A stretch of DNA of 5,715 bases from Chamaesiphon sp. (GTDB lineage: Bacteria; Cyanobacteriota; Cyanobacteriia; Cyanobacteriales; Chamaesiphonaceae): contig JAJAZF010000521.1 in the NCBI GenBank assembly GCA_026785875.1, forward strand, positions 1 through 5,715, in the 5' to 3' direction. Both the position numbers and the translations under genes were made by a program. Shown in pieces: positions 1-5,713 of this stretch (its first letter is position 1; each line of letters opens with the position of its first letter). The notes under the pieces were generated by a model. It was not told where the DNA came from. It saw nothing but the letters and a program-made list of their open reading frames with translations, and searched no databases.

Positions 1-14
1 AAGTAGAGAAGTAG

Positions 15-31
15 GGTGGGCACTGCCCACC
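15..31. repeat. Perfect short palindrome (hairpin) in the gap downstream of avtA
   Basis: The sequence GGTGGGC-ACT-GCCCACC forms a perfect 7-bp GC-rich stem with a 3-base loop. It lies about 100 bp beyond the avtA stop codon. No T-run follows it on either strand, so it does not look like a classical intrinsic terminator, although it could slow RNA polymerase or protect an mRNA 3' end. Similar GTGGGC...GCCCAC palindromes are, to my knowledge, dispersed in cyanobacterial intergenic DNA; copy number in this genome cannot be judged from one window. Confidence 0.6.
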
Positions 32-62
32 ATCTAGGTTTCAGGCATGTACAACTAATCCA

Positions 63-120
63 CCATCCACCATTCACACTTCGGCTTCGCTCAGTGCAAG
101 CCATTCACCATTCACACTTC
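63..120. repeat. Imperfect direct repeat with a heptamer-like core and an internal CTTCGGCTTCGCTCAG motif
   Basis: A 20-base unit ending in CCATTCACACTTC occurs at 63-82 and again at 101-120 with a single mismatch (C67 versus T105). Inside each unit the steps CCATYCA/CCATTCA give a 7-base period, the pattern of short tandemly repeated repetitive sequences known from cyanobacteria. The spacer holds CTTCGGCTTCGCTCAG (79-94), which resembles a motif I recall as common in cyanobacterial gaps. No open frame or RNA gene is visible here, so it is best read as non-coding repeat DNA. Confidence 0.6.
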
Positions 121-128
121 ACTTTCCC

Positions 129-1397
129 CTACTTCCCCTGATACACTCCCGTAATCACCGCCGCTAATCGCTCCATTGCGGTAGTGATTTGGGCATCCCC
201 AGTAGTCAGACTGATCCGAATACACTGTTGCTTGTGTGCCCAGTCTTCGCGCAATCCAGGGAAGAACGAACTACCAGGGACAACAATGATCCCAACTTGT
301 TTGAGGGCTTCATATAGCTCCCAGTCAGTGATGGGTAAATCTTGGAACCACATCCAGGCAAAAATTGCGCCTTCGCCACGGTGGAGGTACCACGGCAGAT
401 CCTGAGGCATGAATTTAGTTAATCCTGCTTCGAGTACTGCAAATTTTTGTTGATAATAAGGTCGGATGACAGTAGTGGCTAAATCTGCCAATCTACCGCT
501 AGCAATGGCTTTAGCGGCGATCGCTTGTCCATAACGAGACGAGTGAATACACATATTGGTTTGGAATGACTCCAGGATTCCAATCAATTTTTCACTACCG
601 AGGGCGATCCCAATTCTTTCGCCTGGTAATCCGGCTTTGGAAAGACTCATGCAGTGCAAGATATTGTCCCCAAATATCGGGGTCATCTCCGTGAAATTCA
701 AACTAGGAAATGGTGGTGCATAAGCCGAATCAATCAGTACGGGCACATCATAACTAGCTGCGAGATCGGCGATTTTGTGGACTTCCTCATCAGTCAAGAC
801 GTTTCCCGTGGGATTGCAGGGACGGGAAAATAAGACACACCCAGTATCTTCACCGATGCGTAACTGACTAAAATCAGGGCGATATTTGAAGCGATGGTTC
901 GCCGCATCGATATCTAAAGTTGGTTTGTAGGCAAATATTGATTCTGGGACGATCGCCATCCCGCCATAACCCGTATAATCAGGACTCAGTGGTAAAACTA
1001 TCTGCTTCATCCCCCCTGCTGTCTGCCCCCCAAAAGCATTAATTGCATAGAAATACAAACTTTGACTACCAGGGGTAATTAGGACATTGCGGGAGGTCAA
1101 ATTGAGGCTGTAGCGATGATTAAAATCGGTGACTACGGCATCGATTAATGGTTGATAACCTTGGCTAGAACCATACCGACAGACAACCTCACCATAGTCG
1201 GGACTATCTAACAATTCGATCGTGTAATCCCGCCACATCTGCTCGATCTCCGGTAGGATCACTGGATTACCCGCACTGAGATTGATAAACTCTTGACCTT
1301 TTCTAGCTGTGAGAGTTTCTTGGATATCTTTCATGATGGCGCGAACACCAGTCAGGTTAGACATTTGGGTACCGATTTGAGATAGTGCGAGGTTCAT
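129..1397 (-). CDS. avtA: Valine--pyruvate aminotransferase (AvtA-type, PLP-dependent class I/II)
   Basis: Cytoplasmic PLP enzyme expected to exchange the amino group between valine and pyruvate (alanine/2-oxoisovalerate). From the chosen start it is 422 residues, close to the roughly 417 of E. coli AvtA, and aligns from end to end: TGVRAIMKDI near residue 16, GNPVILPEI (43-51), GSQSLYFY (110-117), SRPCNPTGN (191-199), LIDSAYAPPFP (221-231), the PLP lysine in SLSK (K254), GEGAIFAWMWF (341-351), VVPGSSFFPGL (372-382) and the substrate-carboxylate arginine in CIRIS (R394). The frame stays open for another 102 codons upstream, but that stretch has no family similarity and runs antisense into the next gene. 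ATG at 1397 (or 1403, two residues longer) fits the homology and sits about 30-40 bp below a -10 box. No Shine-Dalgarno is evident. It is transcribed divergently from cobO. Family assignment is firm; substrate preference is inferred. Confidence 0.93.
   Translation of the reverse strand: MNLALSQIGTQMSNLTGVRAIMKDIQETLTARKGQEFINLSAGNPVILPEIEQMWRDYTIELLDSPDYGEVVCRYGSSQGYQPLIDAVVTDFNHRYSLNLTSRNVLITPGSQSLYFYAINAFGGQTAGGMKQIVLPLSPDYTGYGGMAIVPESIFAYKPTLDIDAANHRFKYRPDFSQLRIGEDTGCVLFSRPCNPTGNVLTDEEVHKIADLAASYDVPVLIDSAYAPPFPSLNFTEMTPIFGDNILHCMSLSKAGLPGERIGIALGSEKLIGILESFQTNMCIHSSRYGQAIAAKAIASGRLADLATTVIRPYYQQKFAVLEAGLTKFMPQDLPWYLHRGEGAIFAWMWFQDLPITDWELYEALKQVGIIVVPGSSFFPGLREDWAHKQQCIRISLTTGDAQITTAMERLAAVITGVYQGK
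517..524. repeat. HIP1 octamer GCGATCGC (first of four in the window)
   Basis: The highly iterated palindrome of cyanobacteria appears here and at 1821-1828, 3102-3109 and 3950-3957, always inside coding sequence (avtA, cobO, ppk2, purN), roughly one per 1.4 kb. Its core CGATCG is far more frequent still. It is useful mainly as a taxonomic marker; its function is debated. Confidence 0.9.
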
Positions 1398-1436
1398 AAT
1401 CATTCGTTGGTGGACAATCGAGCAGAGGTTAAAGTT

Positions 1437-1467
1437 ATTATAAACAACCATTCTGCTAAGTTGTCTA
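1437..1467 (-). promoter_or_regulatory. Candidate sigma70-type promoter for avtA
   Basis: Read on the minus strand, a perfect TATAAT (-10, plus coordinates 1437-1442) is preceded by TAGACA (-35, 1462-1467; 5 of 6 to TTGACA) with a 19-base spacer, slightly long. Transcription would start near 1430, leaving a leader of roughly 30 bases before ATG 1397/1403. This also argues against the upstream in-frame ATG at 1451, which would lie outside the transcript. The call rests on consensus matching only. Confidence 0.45.
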
Positions 1468-1586
1468 TAATCAGTGAGCAGCGACAGAGACTTCCAGTTC
1501 AAATCGATCTCCCTGAAATCCGGCTGCACCAATGGGTTTAAATGGCTGAATTTCACCCAGATCGATCGCGAGTAAATAATTAATCT

Positions 1587-1591
1587 AGGAG
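1587..1591 (+). promoter_or_regulatory. Ribosome binding site setting the GTG start of cobO
   Basis: AGGAG lies 10 bases before GTG 1602. It is the only clear Shine-Dalgarno in the window, and it supports a GTG start rather than a later codon. A/T-rich sequence just upstream (around 1573-1586) could contain the -10 region, but I see no convincing -35 partner. Confidence 0.6.
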
Positions 1592-1601
1592 TAAAATTTA
1601 A

Positions 1602-2735
1602 GTGAGTAGAGTTGGGATTGGGATTCGGACGGCAACCAAACGCAAAGAACGTGCAGCCGGACAGATTCACGTTTATGATGGCACGGGCAAAGGCAAATCC
1701 CAAGCAGCATTAGGGGTAGTATTACGATCGATCGGATTGGGGATAGAAGCAGGTGCCGATACCCGAATTTTATTGCTTCAGTTCTTGAAAGGGTCGGAAC
1801 GGGATTATGATGAGGATGCAGCGATCGCCGCATTGAGAAAGAGTTTCCCACACTTGATCGATCGAGTTCGGACTGGGCGATCTGAATATTTTGGACGGGA
1901 TGAAATTATTGATTTCGATCGAGCCGAAGCCAGTCGCGCTTGGGCGGTAGCCAAAGGGGCGATCTATTCAGATTTATATTCAGTCATCGTGCTGGACGAA
2001 TTAAATCCCACCCTAGATTTAGGCTTACTTCCAGTCGCCGAAATCGTCGAAATGCTCCAATCCAAACCCAAACATCTCGAAGTAATTGTCACCGGAAGAG
2101 ATGCACCCCCCGCTCTGCTCGAAATCGCCGATTTACACTCAGAGATGAGAGCGCACTATCACCCCGAAGCCGCAGCCCAAGGCATTGAAGGGATTGAAAT
2201 CTATACAGGTGCAGGCAAAGGTAAATCTACAAGTGCCCTAGGCAAAGCATTACAAGCGATCGGGCGAGGAATCAGTCAAGATGAATCCCATCGCGTCCTG
2301 ATCGTCCAATGGCTCAAAGGCGGCACAGGCTATACAGAAGATGCCGCGATCGATGCCCTAAAAAAGAGCTATCCTCAACTAGTCGATCACCATCGGTGTG
2401 GGGGCGATGCGATCGTCTGGCGGGGCAAACAACAGGATATCGACTACGTAGAGGCTCAAAGAGGCTGGGAAATCGCTAGTAGTGCAATTGCATCGGGACT
2501 CTATAAGACAGTCATTCTCGACGAATTAAACCCCACTGTAGACCTCGATCTCCTCCCCCAAGAACCGATCGTTCGTACCCTGACAAATAAACCGCAGCAC
2601 ACACAGGTAATTATTACCGGACGCTGTTTCAACACCCCCGCCTACTTCAATATTGCCAGCGTTCATTCCGAAATGATCTGTCACAAACATTATGCCGATC
2701 GCGGTGTAGATTTGAGAAGAGGCGTAGACTTTTAA
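1602..2735 (+). CDS. cobO: Corrinoid adenosyltransferase with two tandem CobO/BtuR P-loop domains
   Basis: The family transfers the 5'-deoxyadenosyl group of ATP to Co(I) corrinoids, releasing triphosphate, in the cytoplasmic late steps of (pseudo)cobalamin synthesis or salvage. The 377 residues contain two full copies of a domain that is normally alone at about 195 residues. Domain 1 (about 20-185) has P-loop GTGKGKSQ (27-34), VIVLDELNPT (128-137), LLP (142-144), VTGR (163-166) and LHSEM (178-182). Domain 2 (about 197-377) has GAGKGKST (203-210), VILDELNPT (304-312), LLP (317-319), ITGR (338-341) and VHSEM (354-358). Only domain 2 keeps the family's GVDF-like C-terminus. Both halves retain P-loop lysine and DEL motif, so neither looks decayed. 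Start is GTG with AGGAG upstream. ppk2 follows 71 bp downstream on the same strand. A related P-loop role other than adenosylation cannot be excluded. Confidence 0.88.
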   Translation: MSRVGIGIRTATKRKERAAGQIHVYDGTGKGKSQAALGVVLRSIGLGIEAGADTRILLLQFLKGSERDYDEDAAIAALRKSFPHLIDRVRTGRSEYFGRDEIIDFDRAEASRAWAVAKGAIYSDLYSVIVLDELNPTLDLGLLPVAEIVEMLQSKPKHLEVIVTGRDAPPALLEIADLHSEMRAHYHPEAAAQGIEGIEIYTGAGKGKSTSALGKALQAIGRGISQDESHRVLIVQWLKGGTGYTEDAAIDALKKSYPQLVDHHRCGGDAIVWRGKQQDIDYVEAQRGWEIASSAIASGLYKTVILDELNPTVDLDLLPQEPIVRTLTNKPQHTQVIITGRCFNTPAYFNIASVHSEMICHKHYADRGVDLRRGVDF

Positions 2736-2763
2736 CCCGCCCCCAAGCACCCACAAACAACCT

Positions 2764-2799
2764 CTCCGCGCTCTCCTCCCCCTCCGCGCCCTCTGCGCC
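2764..2799 (+). repeat. Four-unit 9-nt pyrimidine-rich tandem repeat in the ppk2 leader
   Basis: Consecutive 9-mers are CTCCGCGCT, CTCCTCCCC, CTCCGCGCC and CTCTGCGCC, with consensus CTCYGCGCC. The whole 2761-2800 stretch has no A on the plus strand. It fills the gap between cobO and ppk2 and ends 7 bases before the ppk2 ATG, exactly where a Shine-Dalgarno would be. Such CTCTGCGCC-type strings are, as I recall, dispersed in cyanobacterial genomes. No terminator hairpin is seen between the two genes. Confidence 0.7.
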
Positions 2800-2806
2800 C
2801 CACATT

Positions 2807-3682
2807 ATGCCAAAAAAATCCAAAAAACAGGACAAAACCCAGCTCTCGCCAACACAACAATTGTCGTACCATATTTCCGAGGGCGAAGGCAGCTCCAAAC
2901 TTTCCACCGCAGTATACGAACAAGAGCTTGGTCGTCTGCAAGTAGAATTGGTAAAAATGCAATACTGGGTAAAACATACTGGTACTCGGATTGTGATTTT
3001 GTTTGAAGGGCGCGATGCAGCGGGGAAAGGCGGCACGATCAAACGCATTACCGAACCGCTCAATCCCCGTGGCTGTAGGGTTGTAGCCTTGGGAACGCCG
3101 AGCGATCGCGAAAAGACCGAATGGTACTTCCAACGCTATGTCGCTCATCTCCCCGCAGCAGGTGAAATCGTTTGTTTCGATCGCAGTTGGTACAACCGCG
3201 CGGGGGTAGAGCATGTGATGGGTTTTTGTACTGACGAACAGTATCAGGAATTCATGCAAACCTGTCCAGAATTCGAGCGGATGTTGGTGAGATCGGGGAT
3301 TATTGTCCTGAAGTATTGGTTCTCTGTCAGCGATGACGAGCAAGAGCGACGCTTCCAATCGCGGACGCTAGATCCGGCTCGTCGCTGGAAACTAAGCCCG
3401 ATGGATTTGGAATCGCGCGATCGTTGGGTGGAATTTTCCCAAGCTAAAGACAATATGTTTGCCCATACTAATATTCCTGAAGCACCCTGGTTCACAGTTC
3501 AAGCCGACGACAAAAAACGCGCTCGGCTCAACTGCATCAGTCATGTATTGAGTAAAATTCCCTATGTAGATATGACACCCGAACCCCTCAAATTGCCACC
3601 ACGCAAGATCGCTCCTGATGACTACGTGCGTCCACCGCTCAATGAGCAGTTTTTTGTTCCCCAAATCGATTTACCGTCTTAG
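2807..3682 (+). CDS. ppk2: Polyphosphate kinase 2 (PPK2, class I-like)
   Basis: Cytoplasmic kinase of the PPK2 family, which uses polyphosphate to phosphorylate nucleotides (class I enzymes typically ADP/GDP to ATP/GTP) or runs in reverse. In 291 residues there is a charged N-terminal tail (1-30), Walker A GRDAAGKGG (68-76), the conserved FQRYVAHLPAAGEI region (108-121), Walker B FDRSWYNRAGVE (124-135), the lid with RTLDPARRWKLSPMDLESR (186-204), and APWFTVQADDKKRARLNC (226-243). The SPMDLESR and DDKKRARLN strings match the single-domain class I pattern I recall. All catalytic motifs are intact and the length is normal. ATG 2807 is the only reasonable start; it has no Shine-Dalgarno, being preceded by a CT-rich repeat. 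It may be read through from cobO. Its last 12 bp overlap the end of purN on the other strand. Nucleotide preference is inferred. Confidence 0.94.
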   Translation: MPKKSKKQDKTQLSPTQQLSYHISEGEGSSKLSTAVYEQELGRLQVELVKMQYWVKHTGTRIVILFEGRDAAGKGGTIKRITEPLNPRGCRVVALGTPSDREKTEWYFQRYVAHLPAAGEIVCFDRSWYNRAGVEHVMGFCTDEQYQEFMQTCPEFERMLVRSGIIVLKYWFSVSDDEQERRFQSRTLDPARRWKLSPMDLESRDRWVEFSQAKDNMFAHTNIPEAPWFTVQADDKKRARLNCISHVLSKIPYVDMTPEPLKLPPRKIAPDDYVRPPLNEQFFVPQIDLPS

Positions 3683-4321
3683 CTGGGCGAGTCTGAGCTG
3701 AGAAGCCAACATTTCGATCGCTTGAGGTAGGATCAGATGCTCCTGAATCTGTACCCGCGCGTGGAGAGTTGCGGCTGTATCATCAGCTAAAACTGGTACG
3801 GCTGCTTGAACCAAAATCGGCCCAGCATCTACTTCTAGACTGACGAGATGGACGGTACAGCCTGTAATTTTAACTTTTGCCGCTAGAGCTTGCTCGATCG
3901 CGCCAATCCCTGGAAAACTGGGGAGTAGACTGGGGTGAATATTGATGATGCGATCGCCAAAAGCATCAATTAGCACTTGGGTAATCACCCGCATCCAACC
4001 AGCCATTACCACACATTCCACCTGATGCGCTCGAAAGGTAGTGACGATCGCTCGATCGAGTTCCTCGCGTGTGGGATAATTGCGATGGTCGAGGAAAACT
4101 GTCGGGATACCTCTTTGATGTGCCCGCTCGATCGCTTTGATTTCTGGCTTATTATGGATCAGTACGGCGATCTTGGCATTTAAATCGCCGTTGTCGATCG
4201 ATCGAGCCACTGCTTCAAAGTTACTACCACTTCCAGATGCCATCATGCCGAGGATCGCTGGGAATCGATCGTCAGATCTAGTTGTAGGTGTAGGCGAGAT
4301 CAGGCTTGGTGTATCAGTCAT
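3671..4321 (-). CDS. purN: Phosphoribosylglycinamide formyltransferase (GART, 10-formyl-THF dependent)
   Basis: Third step of de novo purine synthesis: formylates GAR to FGAR using 10-formyltetrahydrofolate, in the cytoplasm. The 216 residues from ATG 4321 match PurN (212 in E. coli): phosphate-binding MASGSGSNFEA (27-37), HNKPEIKAIERA (56-67), VVMAGWMRV (104-112), the catalytic NIHPSLLP (127-134, with N127 and H129), GCTVHLV (154-160), catalytic D165 in VDAGPI, and HARVQIQEH (187-195). A GTG at 4366 would add 15 residues (hydrophobic AIDWDLLALHTYAS) without family support, and neither start has a clear Shine-Dalgarno, so the N-terminus is uncertain. Residues 1-20 are low-complexity and probably disordered. 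Convergent with ppk2: the two stop codons cross, giving a 12-bp overlap. Divergent from clpS. Confidence 0.95.
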   Translation of the reverse strand: MTDTPSLISPTPTTRSDDRFPAILGMMASGSGSNFEAVARSIDNGDLNAKIAVLIHNKPEIKAIERAHQRGIPTVFLDHRNYPTREELDRAIVTTFRAHQVECVVMAGWMRVITQVLIDAFGDRIINIHPSLLPSFPGIGAIEQALAAKVKITGCTVHLVSLEVDAGPILVQAAVPVLADDTAATLHARVQIQEHLILPQAIEMLASQLRLAQLRR

Positions 4322-4370
4322 GGATGCGTACGTGTGAAGAGCGAGCAAATCCCAGTCTATTGCCACTAAA

Positions 4371-4406
4371 AGATCGATCTATGTAGATAGCTGTTCGACA
4401 GTCTAC
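4371..4406. promoter_or_regulatory. Cluster of overlapping dyads between purN and clpS
   Basis: Three inverted repeats are packed together: AGATCGATCT (4371-4380, perfect 10-bp palindrome), ATCTA-TG-TAGAT (4377-4388), and a hairpin with outer stem GTAGA/TCTAC (4383-4387, 4402-4406), inner stem CTGT/ACAG (4391-4394, 4398-4401), a TCG loop and a 3-base bulge. It sits just upstream of purN in the divergent spacer, where an operator or leader structure would be expected. I do not recognise a named regulator's site, and CGATCG palindromes are common in this genome. Confidence 0.3.
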
Positions 4407-4479
4407 CCATTTTAATCCCATCTGCGGCGGAAATATCGCCCTTACCAGTCAGCACCGCTATTAAATTAATTGATAACTG

Positions 4480-4500
4480 TCAACTATCAACTATCAACTG
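4480..4500 (+). repeat. Heptamer tandem repeat TCAACTA just before clpS
   Basis: Three head-to-tail heptamers are present: TCAACTA, TCAACTA and TCAACTG, ending 7 bases before the clpS ATG. TTGATA at 4470-4475 is complementary to the TATCAA inside the repeat, so a weak hairpin is possible. This is the short tandemly repeated repetitive type known from cyanobacteria. As with ppk2, the repeat takes the place of a Shine-Dalgarno. Confidence 0.7.
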
Positions 4501-4507
4501 TTAAAAC

Positions 4508-4792
4508 ATGAGCTATACAGAAACGATCGAGAAGCCATCAACAGCCCGTAAACTTGCACCTAATTATCGAGTATTACTGCACAATGATACTTTTAATGCG
4601 ATGGAACACGTGGTGGAGGTGCTGATAGCTACGATCCCAAATATGTCAGCACCTCAAGCTATCAATATCATGATGGAAGCCCATCAGTACGGCATGGCAC
4701 TAGTCATCACCTGCAACCAAGAACACGCCGAACATTACTCCGAAGTCTTGAAAAGTCACGGTCTTACTAGTACGATCGAGCCAGCCGATTAA
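4508..4792 (+). CDS. clpS: ATP-dependent Clp protease adaptor ClpS
   Basis: Small cytoplasmic adaptor that binds proteins with destabilising N-terminal residues and delivers them to the Clp protease (ClpC-based complexes in cyanobacteria). It has 94 residues, a normal length. A disordered N-terminal tail (1-17) precedes the core PNYRVLLHNDTFNAMEHVV (18-36). Pocket residues visible are N26, D27, M32 and H59 (in EAHQYGMA). The position corresponding to E. coli D36 is T28, which seems typical of a cyanobacterial branch, where I recall HNDPVNSM-like strings. C-terminal GMALVITCNQEHAE and HGLTSTIEP are characteristic. Cyanobacteria often carry two ClpS paralogues; I cannot say which this is. ATG 4508 is the natural start although no Shine-Dalgarno is seen. 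A membrane protease gene follows 57 bp downstream on the same strand. Confidence 0.95.
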   Translation: MSYTETIEKPSTARKLAPNYRVLLHNDTFNAMEHVVEVLIATIPNMSAPQAINIMMEAHQYGMALVITCNQEHAEHYSEVLKSHGLTSTIEPAD

Positions 4793-4849
4793 ATTCAGTT
4801 GACAGCTATTCTCATAGCGGTGGCAAACTTTAGATTTTGGATCTACATT

Positions 4850-5713
4850 ATGCTAAATCTTACTAATATTAAAAATTACCCCGCGCCAGGTAGGATGTTA
4901 AGCTTCCTCCTGGTACTTATTCTCTTATGGTTGCCAGGTCTAGCACTAATATATGTGGTGATGGGTAATACCCAAAATCTCGCAGATCCTGGTACCAAAA
5001 ATTTACTCTCAATCCTGACGATGGGATTACTCGCGATCGAGTTTATCGCGCTACTACCCTGGTGGGGACAAAAAGTATATCAGCATCCCAATCTATATTC
5101 CCGTTATGGGCTGGTGTTCACTCGCCAGAATGGATTATTATTGCTCAAAGGACTCGCGATCGGAGCGTGCTTCACTTTCGCACTATTTATCACTCAAGGG
5201 CTACTTGGTTGGTTGACATGGCAATCCCCTCGCTTATCCATTCCCCAATTACTATTAGAAGGTTCGGCAACTGCGCTGGGCGTAGGTTTAGCAGAAGGGC
5301 TGTTTTTTCGGGGCTGGATGTTGGATGAATTGGAGCGAGACTATACACCCACAGTTTCCCTCATCGCTGACGTTGGTTTGTATGCTTTGCTCCATTTTCT
5401 CAAGCCGATCTCCGTCATCATTGCTTCCTTCCCTGAATTTCCAGGACTGTGGTTATTAGGTACAGTATTAGTCATTGCCAAACGTCAACATCGAAATCTG
5501 CTGGGTATGTCGATCGGTCTTCACGCTGGGATGGTTTGGGCTTATTATGTAATTAATGTTGGTAATATGGTTAAATATTCCGGTCGAGTTTCGGATTGGA
5601 TTACTGGAATCAATGGTAATCCAGTATCTGGACTGCTGGGATTGATTTTCTTGGGGATTTTAGCTATCCTCATGTCAAATTTATCTGGAAAAGTCGATCG
5701 ATCTAAAATTTAA
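4850..5713 (+). CDS. CPBP-family (CAAX/Rce1-like) intramembrane metalloprotease, altered motif 1
   Basis: Integral membrane protein of 287 residues with about seven to eight hydrophobic segments (roughly 17-39, 53-70, 96-117, 137-149, 170-185, 199-211, 219-238, 259-277). The family comprises Rce1-like glutamate/histidine proteases acting within the membrane. Visible motifs: EGLFFRGW (149-156) where EExxxR is expected, so E149 and R154 are kept but the second Glu is Gly150; YALLH (178-182) for FxxxH, with H182; and HAGMVWAYY (225-233) for HxxxN/D, with H225 kept but Val229 at the N/D position. DELERDY follows motif 1, as I recall in cyanobacterial members. ATG 4850 is chosen because NYPAPGR then lies near the N-terminus and GGAT lies about 7 bases upstream; a TTG at 4799 would add 17 residues. 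Substrate is unknown, and activity is uncertain given the motifs. Co-directional with clpS. Confidence 0.85.
   Translation: MLNLTNIKNYPAPGRMLSFLLVLILLWLPGLALIYVVMGNTQNLADPGTKNLLSILTMGLLAIEFIALLPWWGQKVYQHPNLYSRYGLVFTRQNGLLLLKGLAIGACFTFALFITQGLLGWLTWQSPRLSIPQLLLEGSATALGVGLAEGLFFRGWMLDELERDYTPTVSLIADVGLYALLHFLKPISVIIASFPEFPGLWLLGTVLVIAKRQHRNLLGMSIGLHAGMVWAYYVINVGNMVKYSGRVSDWITGINGNPVSGLLGLIFLGILAILMSNLSGKVDRSKI

Noticed and set aside
63..120. CRISPR-like repeat pair
   Set aside because: Only two imperfect 20-base units with an 18-base spacer that itself is a common-looking repeat; no array and no cas genes.
1398..1703. N-terminal extension of avtA to 524 residues
   Set aside because: It has no resemblance to AvtA, contains the best avtA promoter candidate, and overlaps the start of cobO in antisense.
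2732..3358. Long open frame antisense to ppk2 (about 208 codons), partly across the CT-rich repeat
   Set aside because: Its product has low-complexity GRG/EGE stretches from the repeat and no recognisable family, whereas the opposite strand encodes a complete PPK2.
4322..4366. GTG start giving 15 more residues on PurN
   Set aside because: The added residues lack PurN similarity and there is no ribosome binding site. It is kept only as an alternative because the ATG at 4321 has no ribosome binding site either.
4383..4415. Intrinsic terminator made of the bulged hairpin followed by CCCATTTTAAT
   Set aside because: The stem is short and bulged, the T-run is only four bases and displaced from the stem, and it lies upstream of both flanking genes, not after one.
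4799..4849. TTG start giving 17 more residues on the CPBP protein
   Set aside because: A rare start codon without a Shine-Dalgarno; ATG 4850 has a weak GGAT upstream and places NYPAPGR where I recall it in homologues.
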